From Liquorilactobacillus hordei DSM 19519 (lineage in GTDB: Bacteria; Bacillota; Bacilli; Lactobacillales; Lactobacillaceae), in contig NZ_CP049303.1 in the NCBI RefSeq assembly GCF_019443985.1, positions 1,674,001 through 1,738,000 of the forward strand: a DNA stretch of 64,000 nt. Direction: 5' to 3'. Below the pieces are notes generated by a model. That model ran no database searches. It was not told where the DNA came from and saw only the letters and a program-made list of their open reading frames with translations. This document shows positions 10,293-18,559 of the stretch, one piece after another; the stretch's first letter is position 1; every line of letters begins with the position of its first letter. Both the position numbers and the translations under genes were made by a program.

Positions 10293-10321
10293 AGTATACA
10301 CATTTTAGAAATCAATTTCAA
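10293..10321 (-). promoter_or_regulatory. rpsO promoter
   Basis: Minus strand -35 TTGAAA (10316-10321), 17-bp spacer, -10 TATACT (10293-10298). Confidence 0.75.
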
Positions 10322-10378
10322 CTACAAGATTAAGAAAATGAGTCAAGGAAATTTGCTTGACACTTTTTCACTTTTTTA

Positions 10379-10407
10379 TTGCAATGTGAACAAAGCTCTT
10401 GTATAAT
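10379..10407 (+). promoter_or_regulatory. rpsT promoter
   Basis: -35 TTGCAA (10379-10384), 17-bp spacer, perfect -10 TATAAT (10402-10407). The transcript leader is about 55 nt. Confidence 0.75.
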
Positions 10408-10467
10408 AGCCTATGTTGAATATTTTATGATACCTGTATGGAATCATGTTATGTGGAGGTGAAATTT

Positions 10468-10722
10468 TTGCCAATTATCAAATCAGCTATTAAACGTGTA
10501 ACTACTAATGAAAAAGCTAGCGCTCGTAATTCTTCTCAATTAAGTTCAATGCGTACTGCTGTTAAAAAGTTCGAAAGTGCTAAGACAGCAGGTGCCGAAA
10601 ATGTAGAAGATTTATACAAAGCAGCTGTTAAGGCTGTCGATCAAGCTAAATCAAAAGGTTTAATCAAAGCAAATAAAGCTGCTCGAGATAAGTCACGTCT
10701 CGCAGCTCGTTTAGCGAAATAA
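10468..10722 (+). CDS. rpsT: 30S ribosomal protein S20 (TTG start)
   Basis: Primary 16S rRNA-binding protein of the small subunit; 84 aa, lysine/alanine-rich and helical throughout. The family begins [10 protein letters not shown], which here corresponds to a TTG codon at 10468 with GGAGGTG (10455-10461) six bases before it. An in-frame ATG at 10438 would add ten unrelated residues and has no ribosome binding site. A UUG start is also known for E. coli rpsT, where it is part of feedback control. It is monocistronic. Confidence 0.96.
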   Translation: MPIIKSAIKRVTTNEKASARNSSQLSSMRTAVKKFESAKTAGAENVEDLYKAAVKAVDQAKSKGLIKANKAARDKSRLAARLAK

Positions 10723-10740
10723 TAAAAAAGTAACATGAAT

Positions 10741-10782
10741 AAAAACCTCGATATTGGTTTAATACCAGTATTGGGGTTTTTT
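10741..10782 (+). terminator. rpsT terminator
   Basis: Stem AAACCTCGATATTGG / CCAGTATTGGGGTTT with six T at the end, about 20 bp after the rpsT stop. Confidence 0.88.
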
Positions 10783-10836
10783 CGTGACCAAATTTTCTAA
10801 CATTTAAAAACTGACATTGTAAAAAATATCTACCCT

Positions 10837-10873
10837 ATACTTTTCAAAAAGACATAAGATATTGGAAAAGTAT
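10837..10873. repeat. Inverted repeat between rpsT and holA
   Basis: Nine-bp arms ATACTTTTC (10837-10845) and GAAAAGTAT (10865-10873) in a gene-free spacer between two convergent units. No T-run follows on either strand, so it is not an obvious terminator. Function unknown. Confidence 0.5.
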
Positions 10874-10920
10874 GGCATTAAATTTATGCATTGGTTTTTA
10901 AATAGATCCGTCCATAGTAC

Positions 10921-10949
10921 AAAAAAAGGCATTTTTATTACCTTTTTTC
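10921..10949 (-). terminator. holA / com operon terminator
   Basis: Minus strand AAAAAAGG, 12-nt loop, CCTTTTTTT. The stem overlaps the holA stop codon. Short and AT-rich, so of modest strength. Confidence 0.5.
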
Positions 10950-11963
10950 TGAAAAATATCCTAACATAAATAATTGGAATAATTGTTCCGCGCCCTTTTG
11001 TGAAGATTTCATCTGTTCCTCTAGTCTTACTAGTCCCGCATACTTTTCACTTAATATTTTCTTTGAATACTTCCTATTATTTTGTAAAGCCAACTTAATT
11101 CTATAGGGATGTACTTTCAATGCACTTGCAATATTTCCTTGTGCATATCCATGTTGTTGTAATATTTGTACTTGCAACAATAATCTAACTTGACCAATTA
11201 GAATTGCATTGATTTTTAACGGTTCCTCATGTTGTTCAATCAAATCAGCATACATTTCAATTGCCAATTCTACTTTATCGTTTAATACTAGTTCTCCTAA
11301 ATCAAAAATATTTTGTTCTAATGTTCGAGCAACCATTCTATTTATCATTTCTTCATTAATAATCTTTGTTTTATAGGCTAACAAAAAAAGTTTAGGAAGT
11401 TCATTCATAATTAGTGATAGCTTACCTTCCGTTCTTATCTTCAATAATTCATATGCTTTAGCCTCAATAGTATAACCATTCTTACTAATTATTTTGCTTA
11501 CTTCTTTTAAAGTATCTTGTTCAGAAGAATACCCACTTTCAACCAAAGTTACACTTTTTAATAATTGTTTTGTTATCTTTTTTCGTTCATCAAGTTTTTC
11601 ATATGGAGCAACAAGTAATAATATTGTTCTAGGTTCAGGATTTTTAATATACTTTAAAAGTTCATCCGTATTTTGCTCTAGTTTTGCTTTTTTATTATCA
11701 GCTGTTAAGAAGAGTGGACGTTTGATAATTATTAATTTTTTTTCCCCGAAAAAAGGAGCTGAAAGTGCATCATTTAATGCATCCGTAAGCAAATTAACTT
11801 CCATGTCGTATTGTCCAATATTCATAGCTCTTTCTTCCTCAGGAATGCATTTTACAAACGTTTTTATAACTTTTTCTTGGATATACTCTTCTTTTCCAAG
11901 TATTAAATAAATATTATCAAAAGTATTTTTCTCTATCTTTGTAAATAACTCACTGATCTTCAT
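10938..11963 (-). CDS. holA: DNA polymerase III subunit delta (YqeN)
   Basis: Clamp-loader subunit that opens the beta sliding clamp. The 341-aa protein matches the Firmicute HolA/YqeN family: YLILGKEEYIQEK near residues 18-31, the APFFGEKKLIIIKRP strand region at about 69-83, and a helical C-terminal collar domain. The ATG overlaps the comEC stop (ATGA), indicating translational coupling. The order comEA-comEB-comEC-holA is typical of Bacilli. Confidence 0.93.
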   Translation of the reverse strand: MKISELFTKIEKNTFDNIYLILGKEEYIQEKVIKTFVKCIPEEERAMNIGQYDMEVNLLTDALNDALSAPFFGEKKLIIIKRPLFLTADNKKAKLEQNTDELLKYIKNPEPRTILLLVAPYEKLDERKKITKQLLKSVTLVESGYSSEQDTLKEVSKIISKNGYTIEAKAYELLKIRTEGKLSLIMNELPKLFLLAYKTKIINEEMINRMVARTLEQNIFDLGELVLNDKVELAIEMYADLIEQHEEPLKINAILIGQVRLLLQVQILQQHGYAQGNIASALKVHPYRIKLALQNNRKYSKKILSEKYAGLVRLEEQMKSSQKGAEQLFQLFMLGYFSEKR

Positions 11964-14203
11964 CTAATCTCACCGTTTCCTTTTAAAAAAGTTTCAACTA
12001 TTGCTCTATGATTTTCTGTTGGAATTACTTTAATCATCCCTACATCTGCAGTATTAACATAAGGTACTCCAAATTTATCCAATGTTTTTAAAGTTTCTTT
12101 ATTAGGATGTCCATAATGATTATTTCGCCCTGCAGAAATTACTGCAAATTTTGGTCTTAATTTATCTACATATTCTCTTGCTGTAGATGTCTTACTACCA
12201 TGATGCCCCGTCTTCAAAATATCAACTTGAAGTGTTGTAAAGAGATCAATTACTTTTTTTTCACCCTTCTGGTCTAAATCCCCACTTATAACAAACGTAG
12301 TATTCCTTAATTTGAAATTCAAAGCCACTGAATCCTCATTACTACCTACTCCTTTAGTAAAAGGATGAAGAATTTTAAAAATTCCAATTTTAGCGACCTT
12401 TGCAGTAGAGATTGGATATACCTTATTTGTATCAATTGTCGATTTCGCTAAACGAGTTCGAAATGAGTCAATATTTTCCATACCATCAGGCACAAATAAC
12501 CGGTTAATTTTTATTTTTTTAGCAAGAGACGGAAAGTTTCCAACATGGTCAGTATCCTGATGCGTCAAAAAGAGATTATCAATTTTACTGATTCCTTTAC
12601 TAAGCAGGTAGTTTGCAATAATGGTCTCTCCTGTTGTTTTAGCTTCCCGTTTCTTCCATTTTTCATTATTATTGAATATAACTTTACCACCAGTATCTAC
12701 CAATGTGATACTCCTGTTAAATTGCTCAGTAATTAATGTACTATCGCCTTGACCAATATCAAAATAAATTACTTGGCTTTGTAAAGGAAATTTTACTATT
12801 ACTGCACAAAGAATAAAAGATACAGTTAAACACGAATAGATTTTCCATGAATTTCTATTTTTTTCTAAAAGTAGTAATAAAATAATCCAAAACACTACAA
12901 AAAAAAGCGGTGGTTTCCCATAATTCCATGTAAGTGGCCAGGAACTAAGAAAAGACAATATCTTGGTAAATATTATAAGCACTTGATTACATAAAATATT
13001 TAACACAGGAACAGTTGCACCAATAATAACTGCAGGCATTATTATCCATTCAAAAAAAGGTACTATTGCGACCGATAAAAAAGTAGTCAACCAATTCCAT
13101 TCATATGTATTCCACAACACAATAGGGATACTATACGCCGTTAATTTAAGACCTAAACGAATTGGACCACTTTTTCGATTAATAATTAAAATAAATGTCA
13201 ATAAATAACTCAATTGAGCACCCATTGAGAACACAGTCATGGGACACCAATATAAATTTATTATTAGAACAAGTGACTCAACCGTAATTCCTGAAATTGG
13301 TGTCTTGAAAAAAAATTGAACAAACAAAATTATCCAACTCATCATTACTGAACGTAAGAGACTAGCAGAAAGGCCACCCAAAATTGCATATAATGGTAAT
13401 ATTATTAATAAAAACCAGGAACAAAACTCATCTGTTAGATATAGTTTGGCAAAAAGCCATTTGAATACTGAAGTAATATAAAAAACATGCATTCCCGACA
13501 AGCTGAAAAGATACAATAATCCCAACTTATTAATAATTTCGACTGGATTACTAAAATCAGAATCATAATAACCGAGTAGCAGTAATTGACTGTATCCCGC
13601 AAGTGGTTGTGGCGAATGTCCAAGAAAATTCAACAAATACTTACGTAAATCATGAATATGGGCTAAAAAAGTAGGCGTCCAAATAACTTTAGCCGCTTCT
13701 TTGTCTAATTCATTAAATCTTGTTATATTTACCACATTCGCTATATTTTTTGTTTTCAAAAACACTTGGTAATTAAACTGATTTTCATTTGTCGGTTCAT
13801 CAGACAGCTTAATTGTTCCTGTAAATGAAAATACAGTAGTTTTTTCGTAGTTAAGAAATTTTCTTTTTTCATTTTTCGATTTAAGAATATAAAAGGATTG
13901 AACCTTTTGTTTTCCTTCAAGCCAAAAAGCTGAAAATTTAAGCAAATCACCATCAACTTGTAATTCATCAGGATAAAGAAAAAGATGCTGTTCTTTTATC
14001 TCAGTTTCATTAATTATAGAACGCGATATCATCTCTTTTTGCCACACAAAGAGAACGCATAATGTAAGCACCACGAAGACTAACCAAGACATGAAAATCG
14101 GTATATTTCTTAGTGCAATCATTCTAAATAAGAGAAAAATTAAGAGAGCCAAGACAATCCAATTAAATGAAAATTTTAAAAAGCAGAGAATCAGTGCAGT
14201 CAT
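11960..14203 (-). CDS. comEC: DNA internalization competence protein ComEC/Rec2
   Basis: Membrane channel that passes single-stranded DNA into the cell during transformation. The N-terminal 60 residues hold two membrane segments, residues about 200-460 form the competence-domain helices (LLYLFSLSGMH), and residues about 485-735 are a metallo-beta-lactamase-like domain with THQDTDHVGNF and KTGHHGSKTS. At 747 aa it is complete. It lies 23 nt after comEB. There is no recognisable Shine-Dalgarno before the ATG, unusual in this window. Confidence 0.95.
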   Translation of the reverse strand: MTALILCFLKFSFNWIVLALLIFLLFRMIALRNIPIFMSWLVFVVLTLCVLFVWQKEMISRSIINETEIKEQHLFLYPDELQVDGDLLKFSAFWLEGKQKVQSFYILKSKNEKRKFLNYEKTTVFSFTGTIKLSDEPTNENQFNYQVFLKTKNIANVVNITRFNELDKEAAKVIWTPTFLAHIHDLRKYLLNFLGHSPQPLAGYSQLLLLGYYDSDFSNPVEIINKLGLLYLFSLSGMHVFYITSVFKWLFAKLYLTDEFCSWFLLIILPLYAILGGLSASLLRSVMMSWIILFVQFFFKTPISGITVESLVLIINLYWCPMTVFSMGAQLSYLLTFILIINRKSGPIRLGLKLTAYSIPIVLWNTYEWNWLTTFLSVAIVPFFEWIIMPAVIIGATVPVLNILCNQVLIIFTKILSFLSSWPLTWNYGKPPLFFVVFWIILLLLLEKNRNSWKIYSCLTVSFILCAVIVKFPLQSQVIYFDIGQGDSTLITEQFNRSITLVDTGGKVIFNNNEKWKKREAKTTGETIIANYLLSKGISKIDNLFLTHQDTDHVGNFPSLAKKIKINRLFVPDGMENIDSFRTRLAKSTIDTNKVYPISTAKVAKIGIFKILHPFTKGVGSNEDSVALNFKLRNTTFVISGDLDQKGEKKVIDLFTTLQVDILKTGHHGSKTSTAREYVDKLRPKFAVISAGRNNHYGHPNKETLKTLDKFGVPYVNTADVGMIKVIPTENHRAIVETFLKGNGEIR

Positions 14204-14226
14204 TGCAAAAAGAAAAATATTATTTT

Positions 14227-14724
14227 TTATGAATTAATTTCCTTAATATTTTCAAAAAGCGAATCTGTCGCTACTTTTTGCAAATATGCGGCATCAAGTT
14301 TAACTTGCTCAACTTCAACATTTTTTAATTTCATCAACTTTAATGCATATTCATCGTTATGATAGTTTCTCAAATAACATATTTTTTTAATTCCAGATTG
14401 TAACAGCATTTTTGTACACTGCAAACAAGGAAAATCGGTAACATAAACCTCGGCTCCATCAGTTGCAACACCAAATTTAGCGCATTGTAATACTGCATTC
14501 ATTTCAGCATGAATTGTTCGAACACAATGTCCATCAACCAAATAGCAGCCATGTTCAATACAATGTTCATCTCCAGAAACTGAACCATTATATCCACCTG
14601 CAATAACCCTCTTATCCCGTACAAGTATTGCTCCAACTGAAAGTCTTTCACAAGTACTCCGTAAAGATAATAAGACAGCCTGCATCATAAAATATTGATT
14701 CCATGGAATTCTTTTATCTTTCAT
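14227..14724 (-). CDS. comEB: ComE operon protein 2, dCMP deaminase family
   Basis: Zinc-dependent cytidine/deoxycytidylate deaminase family protein of 165 aa; in Bacillus it sits in the comE operon but is dispensable for DNA uptake. The zinc motifs are HAEMNA and PCLQCTKML, with an N-terminal cysteine/histidine cluster (EHCIEHGC). The start at 14724 (MKDKRIPW) has GAGAGGTGAG just upstream; a TTG six codons earlier lacks one. It lies between comEA and comEC and probably supplies dUMP from dCMP. Confidence 0.93.
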   Translation of the reverse strand: MKDKRIPWNQYFMMQAVLLSLRSTCERLSVGAILVRDKRVIAGGYNGSVSGDEHCIEHGCYLVDGHCVRTIHAEMNAVLQCAKFGVATDGAEVYVTDFPCLQCTKMLLQSGIKKICYLRNYHNDEYALKLMKLKNVEVEQVKLDAAYLQKVATDSLFENIKEINS

Positions 14725-14794
14725 ACTCTCACCTCTCACCAATCAATTATTTTAATAGTATATCAGAATTAATTTTTCAGCAATACTTGTTACA

Positions 14795-15493
14795 TTATGG
14801 GGATACTTCAAGGTACATCTGAAATTTTTCAAATGTCTTATCACCAACACCCGAGATCTCCTTTAATTCATCAAGTTGATTAATTCTTCCATGTTCTGTT
14901 CTGTAAGCAAGTATCTGCTCTGCTTTCTTATCTCCTATTCCTGGGATTGTCTCTAGTTCTTCTTTAGTAACCTCATTAATATCATATTTATGTGTTTCAG
15001 ATTCACTAACGGACTGTCCATTACTTGTTGCTGTCGTGTCAGTAACATTTTTACTACTGCTTTGTACTGTTGTTGTTAGTGAATTAGAAAATTCTCCCTC
15101 AAACGGAATATAAACGACATTTTGATCTTGTAAAATTAGTGCCAGATTTACTTGATTATTATCTGCATTTTCAAGCATTCCACCAGCTTTTTTTACGATT
15201 TCATTTACACGGGCTCCATTTTTCAAAACATAAACACCTGGATACTTTACGGCTCCTTTAATATCTATAGAAATTTCCTGTGATTTTTTTGATTTTACTT
15301 TATCTGCAGTATTTGTATCAGATTTTATTACAGTTTCACTGCTACTCTTTGAAAAGTTGAGCGAATCTTTATTTTCTGTTGACTCTTTTTTCAATATAAA
15401 TACTATAAAAATACTACTTAATCCTAAAAAAATGATTATTACCGTAATGCATAATTTTTTATTATCAATCCATAATTCATAAAGTTTGTCCAC
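14795..15493 (-). CDS. comEA: Competence protein ComEA, DNA receptor
   Basis: Membrane-anchored double-stranded DNA receptor for transformation; 232 aa. A transmembrane anchor covers residues about 15-34, followed by a Ser/Thr/Lys-rich linker, an SLBB domain (IDIKGAVKYPGVYVL, about 75-135), a second Ser-rich linker, and a C-terminal helix-hairpin-helix DNA-binding domain (EELETIPGIGDKKAEQILAYR, about 175-232). The start is GTG with GGAGGGAGG upstream. It is the first gene of the comE operon. No CIN-box-like motif could be made out upstream. Confidence 0.95.
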   Translation of the reverse strand: MDKLYELWIDNKKLCITVIIIFLGLSSIFIVFILKKESTENKDSLNFSKSSSETVIKSDTNTADKVKSKKSQEISIDIKGAVKYPGVYVLKNGARVNEIVKKAGGMLENADNNQVNLALILQDQNVVYIPFEGEFSNSLTTTVQSSSKNVTDTTATSNGQSVSESETHKYDINEVTKEELETIPGIGDKKAEQILAYRTEHGRINQLDELKEISGVGDKTFEKFQMYLEVSP

Positions 15494-15564
15494 AAGTCCT
15501 CCCTCCTTATTAAATAATTACGCAAAAAAATTCTTTTTGTAAAATATAATACAAAGCGGGCAGC

Positions 15565-15716
15565 CGACTTAACTTCGTGAATTCTTGAGTTGTAAACTAC
15601 ATTTGTCCAAAGTAAGTATGATATAAATGAGGATTTTACAAAAATTTGACTTATATCATATTTTTATATGAAATAAATAAATAAGTGAGGTCAAAATTTA
15701 ACTTTTGACCTCACTT
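15565..15716 (-). repeat. Interspersed hairpin/foldback repeat, copy F
   Basis: Fills most of the 300-bp gene-free gap between comEA and the DUF1304 gene. The hairpin (15683-15716) is a perfect 14-bp stem AAGTGAGGTCAAAA / complement with loop TTTAAC, and is followed on the minus strand by TTATTTATTTCATATAA and a more diverged AT-rich body. It is the likely terminator of the ylaN-to-DUF1304 operon. The body is only weakly similar to copies A and B. Confidence 0.65.
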
Positions 15717-15793
15717 CTCTTGTCACTTTGATTACGTGTAAAATTATTTATTTCAGCAGAAAACCTTTACAGCAATAAAGATTATTATTTTTA

Positions 15794-16162
15794 TTAAGTA
15801 AACAATAATGACAAAACAGCCAAAATTGCAAGTAAACCTTGTGAAAAAATAACTTTAGGATTTACTGTTAATGAACCATATATTGCCGCAATGACAACAA
15901 AGCCGACAAAAAGCAATGCTCCATAAAAAACTGCGTTACTAGGGAAAACAAATAATACTACAAGAATTCCCACTCCCACAAATCCATTATATAGTCCTTG
16001 GTTAGCCATAGCAATTTTTGCTTCTTTCTGACTTAAATATTCGGGTGATAAGCCAAAAGCTTTCTGTGACATTTTGCTTTCTACCGCAAACATTTCTAGT
16101 AACATTATAAAAATTGCTTCAAGAGCTACTAAAACAACTAAAATATAACTTAAAATGCTCAT
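15794..16162 (-). CDS. DUF1304 family membrane protein
   Basis: A 122-aa protein with four predicted membrane segments (about 3-23, 53-71, 76-95, 102-121) and the conserved LEMFAVES and NQGLYNGF stretches of the DUF1304 family. No function has been established for it. It is the last gene of the nine-gene ylaN operon, 19 nt after ylbL, and could be a late addition since it is not part of the Bacillus version of this cluster. Confidence 0.85.
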   Translation of the reverse strand: MSILSYILVVLVALEAIFIMLLEMFAVESKMSQKAFGLSPEYLSQKEAKIAMANQGLYNGFVGVGILVVLFVFPSNAVFYGALLFVGFVVIAAIYGSLTVNPKVIFSQGLLAILAVLSLLFT

Positions 16163-16181
16163 TAAACACTCCCCTTTTGAA

Positions 16182-17219
16182 TTATTTATTTTTACTCAAA
16201 TAAGTAACTGCATCTGTAATAACTTTAACAGGAATAATTTTAATCTTCAAATTAGATTTTTTAACAGTATTTTTAGCTTCTTGATAATTTGATATTGCCT
16301 GGGGATCAACTTTTTTTTCATCTTTAGAAACTGGATTGTTTGGTGCAAAGAATACCTTAGCTCCTGCACGATCAGCTGCAATCACCTTTTTATCAATTCC
16401 TCCAATATCACCAATCTTACCATCACTTGAAATTGTACCAGTTCCAGCAATATTACGACCTAGTTTTAGATTAGTTCCAGATAACTGTGAATACATCTGA
16501 AGTGCTAACATCAATCCCGCAGAGGGGCCACCAATTCCATCCATATTAGTTTTTATTTTTGTAGAACTAATTATGCGTGATCTTTCAGCGAGAGAAATAC
16601 CAATCCCGCTCCTATTTGTTCCAGGTAGCTTAACAGTTTTACCAACTACCTTTTTTTGCTTTCCTTTTCTTAAATAGGTTACCTCAAGTGACGTTCCTCT
16701 TTTTTGTGCACGCACATAATTCATAAAATCAGCTGTACTTTTAAAATGTTTATTATTTACAGCTGTGATTGTGTCACCAATTTCAAGTTTGCCCTTAAAA
16801 GTTGAATTTTTAAGAATAGACATTACATATATTCCCAAGTATTCTTGTCGATACTTCTTATGTGCTAAACGTAAAGATACTGCTTTAGCTTGATTTACCG
16901 CATCGTTCATATAATACGTTTGAACTCTATCAAACTCCGAGTCCGACTCATTTCCAGATATTTCTTCTTCAGGAACACGAGATGTATACTTATCCAGATA
17001 ACTAGTCAAATAAAGCAATGGTGTAGCTCTTCCTAAACTGACATAGGTTAACATCAACTTACCTTTTGTTTTATCGGTTTTCCCACTAACTTTAACATAA
17101 TCAGCTACATTAACCGCTTTTCCAACTGTTTCCAAATAAACCGGCAAGGGTAAGAAACACAGGATGGCTAAAATAATAATTCCAACGCATGTTAATACAT
17201 AAACTTTTATTTTTTTCAT
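16182..17219 (-). CDS. ylbL: PDZ / Lon-type membrane serine protease (YlbL, SepM family)
   Basis: A 345-aa membrane-anchored protease. A single N-terminal transmembrane segment (about 5-27) is followed by a PDZ domain (about 125-190) and a Lon-like catalytic domain with the Ser-Lys dyad S233 (GGPSAG) and K278 (GGIDKKVIAA). In streptococci the SepM relative trims the competence pheromone; in Bacillus YlbL is linked to degrading a division inhibitor. The ATG overlaps the coaD stop by 4 nt. Which substrate applies here is unknown. Confidence 0.92.
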   Translation of the reverse strand: MKKIKVYVLTCVGIIILAILCFLPLPVYLETVGKAVNVADYVKVSGKTDKTKGKLMLTYVSLGRATPLLYLTSYLDKYTSRVPEEEISGNESDSEFDRVQTYYMNDAVNQAKAVSLRLAHKKYRQEYLGIYVMSILKNSTFKGKLEIGDTITAVNNKHFKSTADFMNYVRAQKRGTSLEVTYLRKGKQKKVVGKTVKLPGTNRSGIGISLAERSRIISSTKIKTNMDGIGGPSAGLMLALQMYSQLSGTNLKLGRNIAGTGTISSDGKIGDIGGIDKKVIAADRAGAKVFFAPNNPVSKDEKKVDPQAISNYQEAKNTVKKSNLKIKIIPVKVITDAVTYLSKNK

Positions 17220-17692
17220 ATAAGTTTATCCTTCAATGCCGCCTCAACATTTAACGGTACCAATCCATCTAAGTTTCCACCAAACTTCGCTACTTCTTTT
17301 ATCAAACTGGACGAAATATGACCATAGTCCTTATCAGTAGGAATGAAAAGTGTTTCTAACCCCGGACTCAATTTTTTATTAATTGCTGCTATATCTGTCT
17401 CATATAAAAAATCGCGACTACTTCTGAGTCCTCTTAGGATTACTTGTGCCTGTAAATCTTTAGCTGCCTGAACAGTCAAAACATTTTCACGCGACTCTAC
17501 TGCAACATTTTCGATATTCCGAACCTCATTTTCGATCAGTGCTACTCTTTCTACATTTGAAAAAAGCCCAGATTTATTGGTATTGGTCATCACTAATACA
17601 ACGATCTCATCAAAAATTAAAGAAGCTCGCTTAATTAAATCAAGATGTCCACATGTAATTGGATCAAAACTCCCTGGGAAAACTGCCTTCAT
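17216..17692 (-). CDS. coaD: Phosphopantetheine adenylyltransferase
   Basis: Penultimate step of coenzyme A synthesis, transferring AMP to 4'-phosphopantetheine. The nucleotidyltransferase motifs GSFDPITCGHLDL (N-terminus) and ISSSLIKEVA (near residue 130) are intact, and the 158-aa length is normal. It is two bases after rsmD and overlaps ylbL, conserved as a trio in Firmicutes. Confidence 0.97.
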   Translation of the reverse strand: MKAVFPGSFDPITCGHLDLIKRASLIFDEIVVLVMTNTNKSGLFSNVERVALIENEVRNIENVAVESRENVLTVQAAKDLQAQVILRGLRSSRDFLYETDIAAINKKLSPGLETLFIPTDKDYGHISSSLIKEVAKFGGNLDGLVPLNVEAALKDKLI

Positions 17693-17694
17693 AA

Positions 17695-18252
17695 TTATTC
17701 ACCCCTGTATCGGTAAATTACCACTTCTGTAATTCCATAATCAGCACGCCTAGTTAACTCAAAGTTCGGAATAATATCTGGCAACTGGGCAATCTGGTCA
17801 GTCTCACAAATAATAACTGCATTTTTATTAAGTAATTGTAATTCAACAATTTTAGTTAATAACAGTAGGATTTTTTGCTGTTTATATGGTGGATCTAAAA
17901 AAAGGTAGTCCACAGATATTTTCTCGGAATGTAATTTATTCAGTATCTTTTCTGCATCACTCTTAAAAACTGTAAATTTTTCTGGTTCTTTGGTAACCGC
18001 AATATTCTCATTAATTGTTTTAATTGCTTGATATTGACGATCTACCAAATATGCATGTGCAAGTCCTCGAGAAACAGCTTCAATACTCAACCCACCACTT
18101 CCTGCAAACAAATCAAGTCCCGTTCCACCCTCAAAGTATGGACCAATTATATTGAACATGGATTCTTTGACTTTATCAGTTGTTGGCCTCGTCTTCATAC
18201 CTGGAACTGCCTTTAATCTTCTCCCACCATAACTACCGGCTATAATTCTCAT
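17695..18252 (-). CDS. rsmD: 16S rRNA (guanine(966)-N(2))-methyltransferase
   Basis: SAM-dependent rRNA methyltransferase of 185 aa. The SAM-binding motif is GLDLFAGSGGLSIEAVSRG and the catalytic motif LFLDPPY. The start MRIIAGSYGGR at 18252 matches the family; an in-frame ATG 14 codons earlier would run into the end of ylbG. Overlapping or near-overlapping neighbours on both sides suggest tight coupling. Confidence 0.95.
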   Translation of the reverse strand: MRIIAGSYGGRRLKAVPGMKTRPTTDKVKESMFNIIGPYFEGGTGLDLFAGSGGLSIEAVSRGLAHAYLVDRQYQAIKTINENIAVTKEPEKFTVFKSDAEKILNKLHSEKISVDYLFLDPPYKQQKILLLLTKIVELQLLNKNAVIICETDQIAQLPDIIPNFELTRRADYGITEVVIYRYRGE

Positions 18253-18256
18253 AATT

Positions 18257-18559
18257 TCACTCTTTATTATTTTTATATTTTTCTCGATCTTCATCAGTCA
18301 GCTTATACATCTTGCCAACTGTATCTGCAAAACTTATTTCAACATCAGGCAAAGGAGAAACCATTACCTTTCTCACGTAGCGCATCCCCGAAAGCCTAGT
18401 AACAGTCTCAGGGACCTTTATTCTATCAGTATACAAGATTACATATTTCATCTTTCTTGAAACATAATGAATAGTGCCAAATCTGCGTAACTGTCTACTA
18501 TTCTTCAAATGATACAAGTAAACAATGACCCCTTGTCTCTCATTCAATTCTAAACTCAT
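18257..18559 (-). CDS. ylbG: YlbG family protein (DUF2129)
   Basis: A 100-aa cytosolic protein with the DUF2129 features: RQGVIVYLYHLKNSRQLRRFG at the N-terminus and YVILYTD / RYVRKVMVSP in the middle. No biochemical role is established. The start overlaps the preceding stop by one base and it is followed four bases later by rsmD, as in Bacillus. Confidence 0.9.
   Translation of the reverse strand: MSLELNERQGVIVYLYHLKNSRQLRRFGTIHYVSRKMKYVILYTDRIKVPETVTRLSGMRYVRKVMVSPLPDVEISFADTVGKMYKLTDEDREKYKNNKE

Noticed and set aside
10357..10385. TTGACA at 10357 as the rpsT promoter
   Set aside because: At 17 bp it is followed by TGCAAT, not a -10; TTGCAA-N17-TATAAT just downstream is better.
15494..15560. 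CIN/ComX box upstream of comEA
   Set aside because: No TACGAATA-like motif is present; CGTAATTA is too different to claim.
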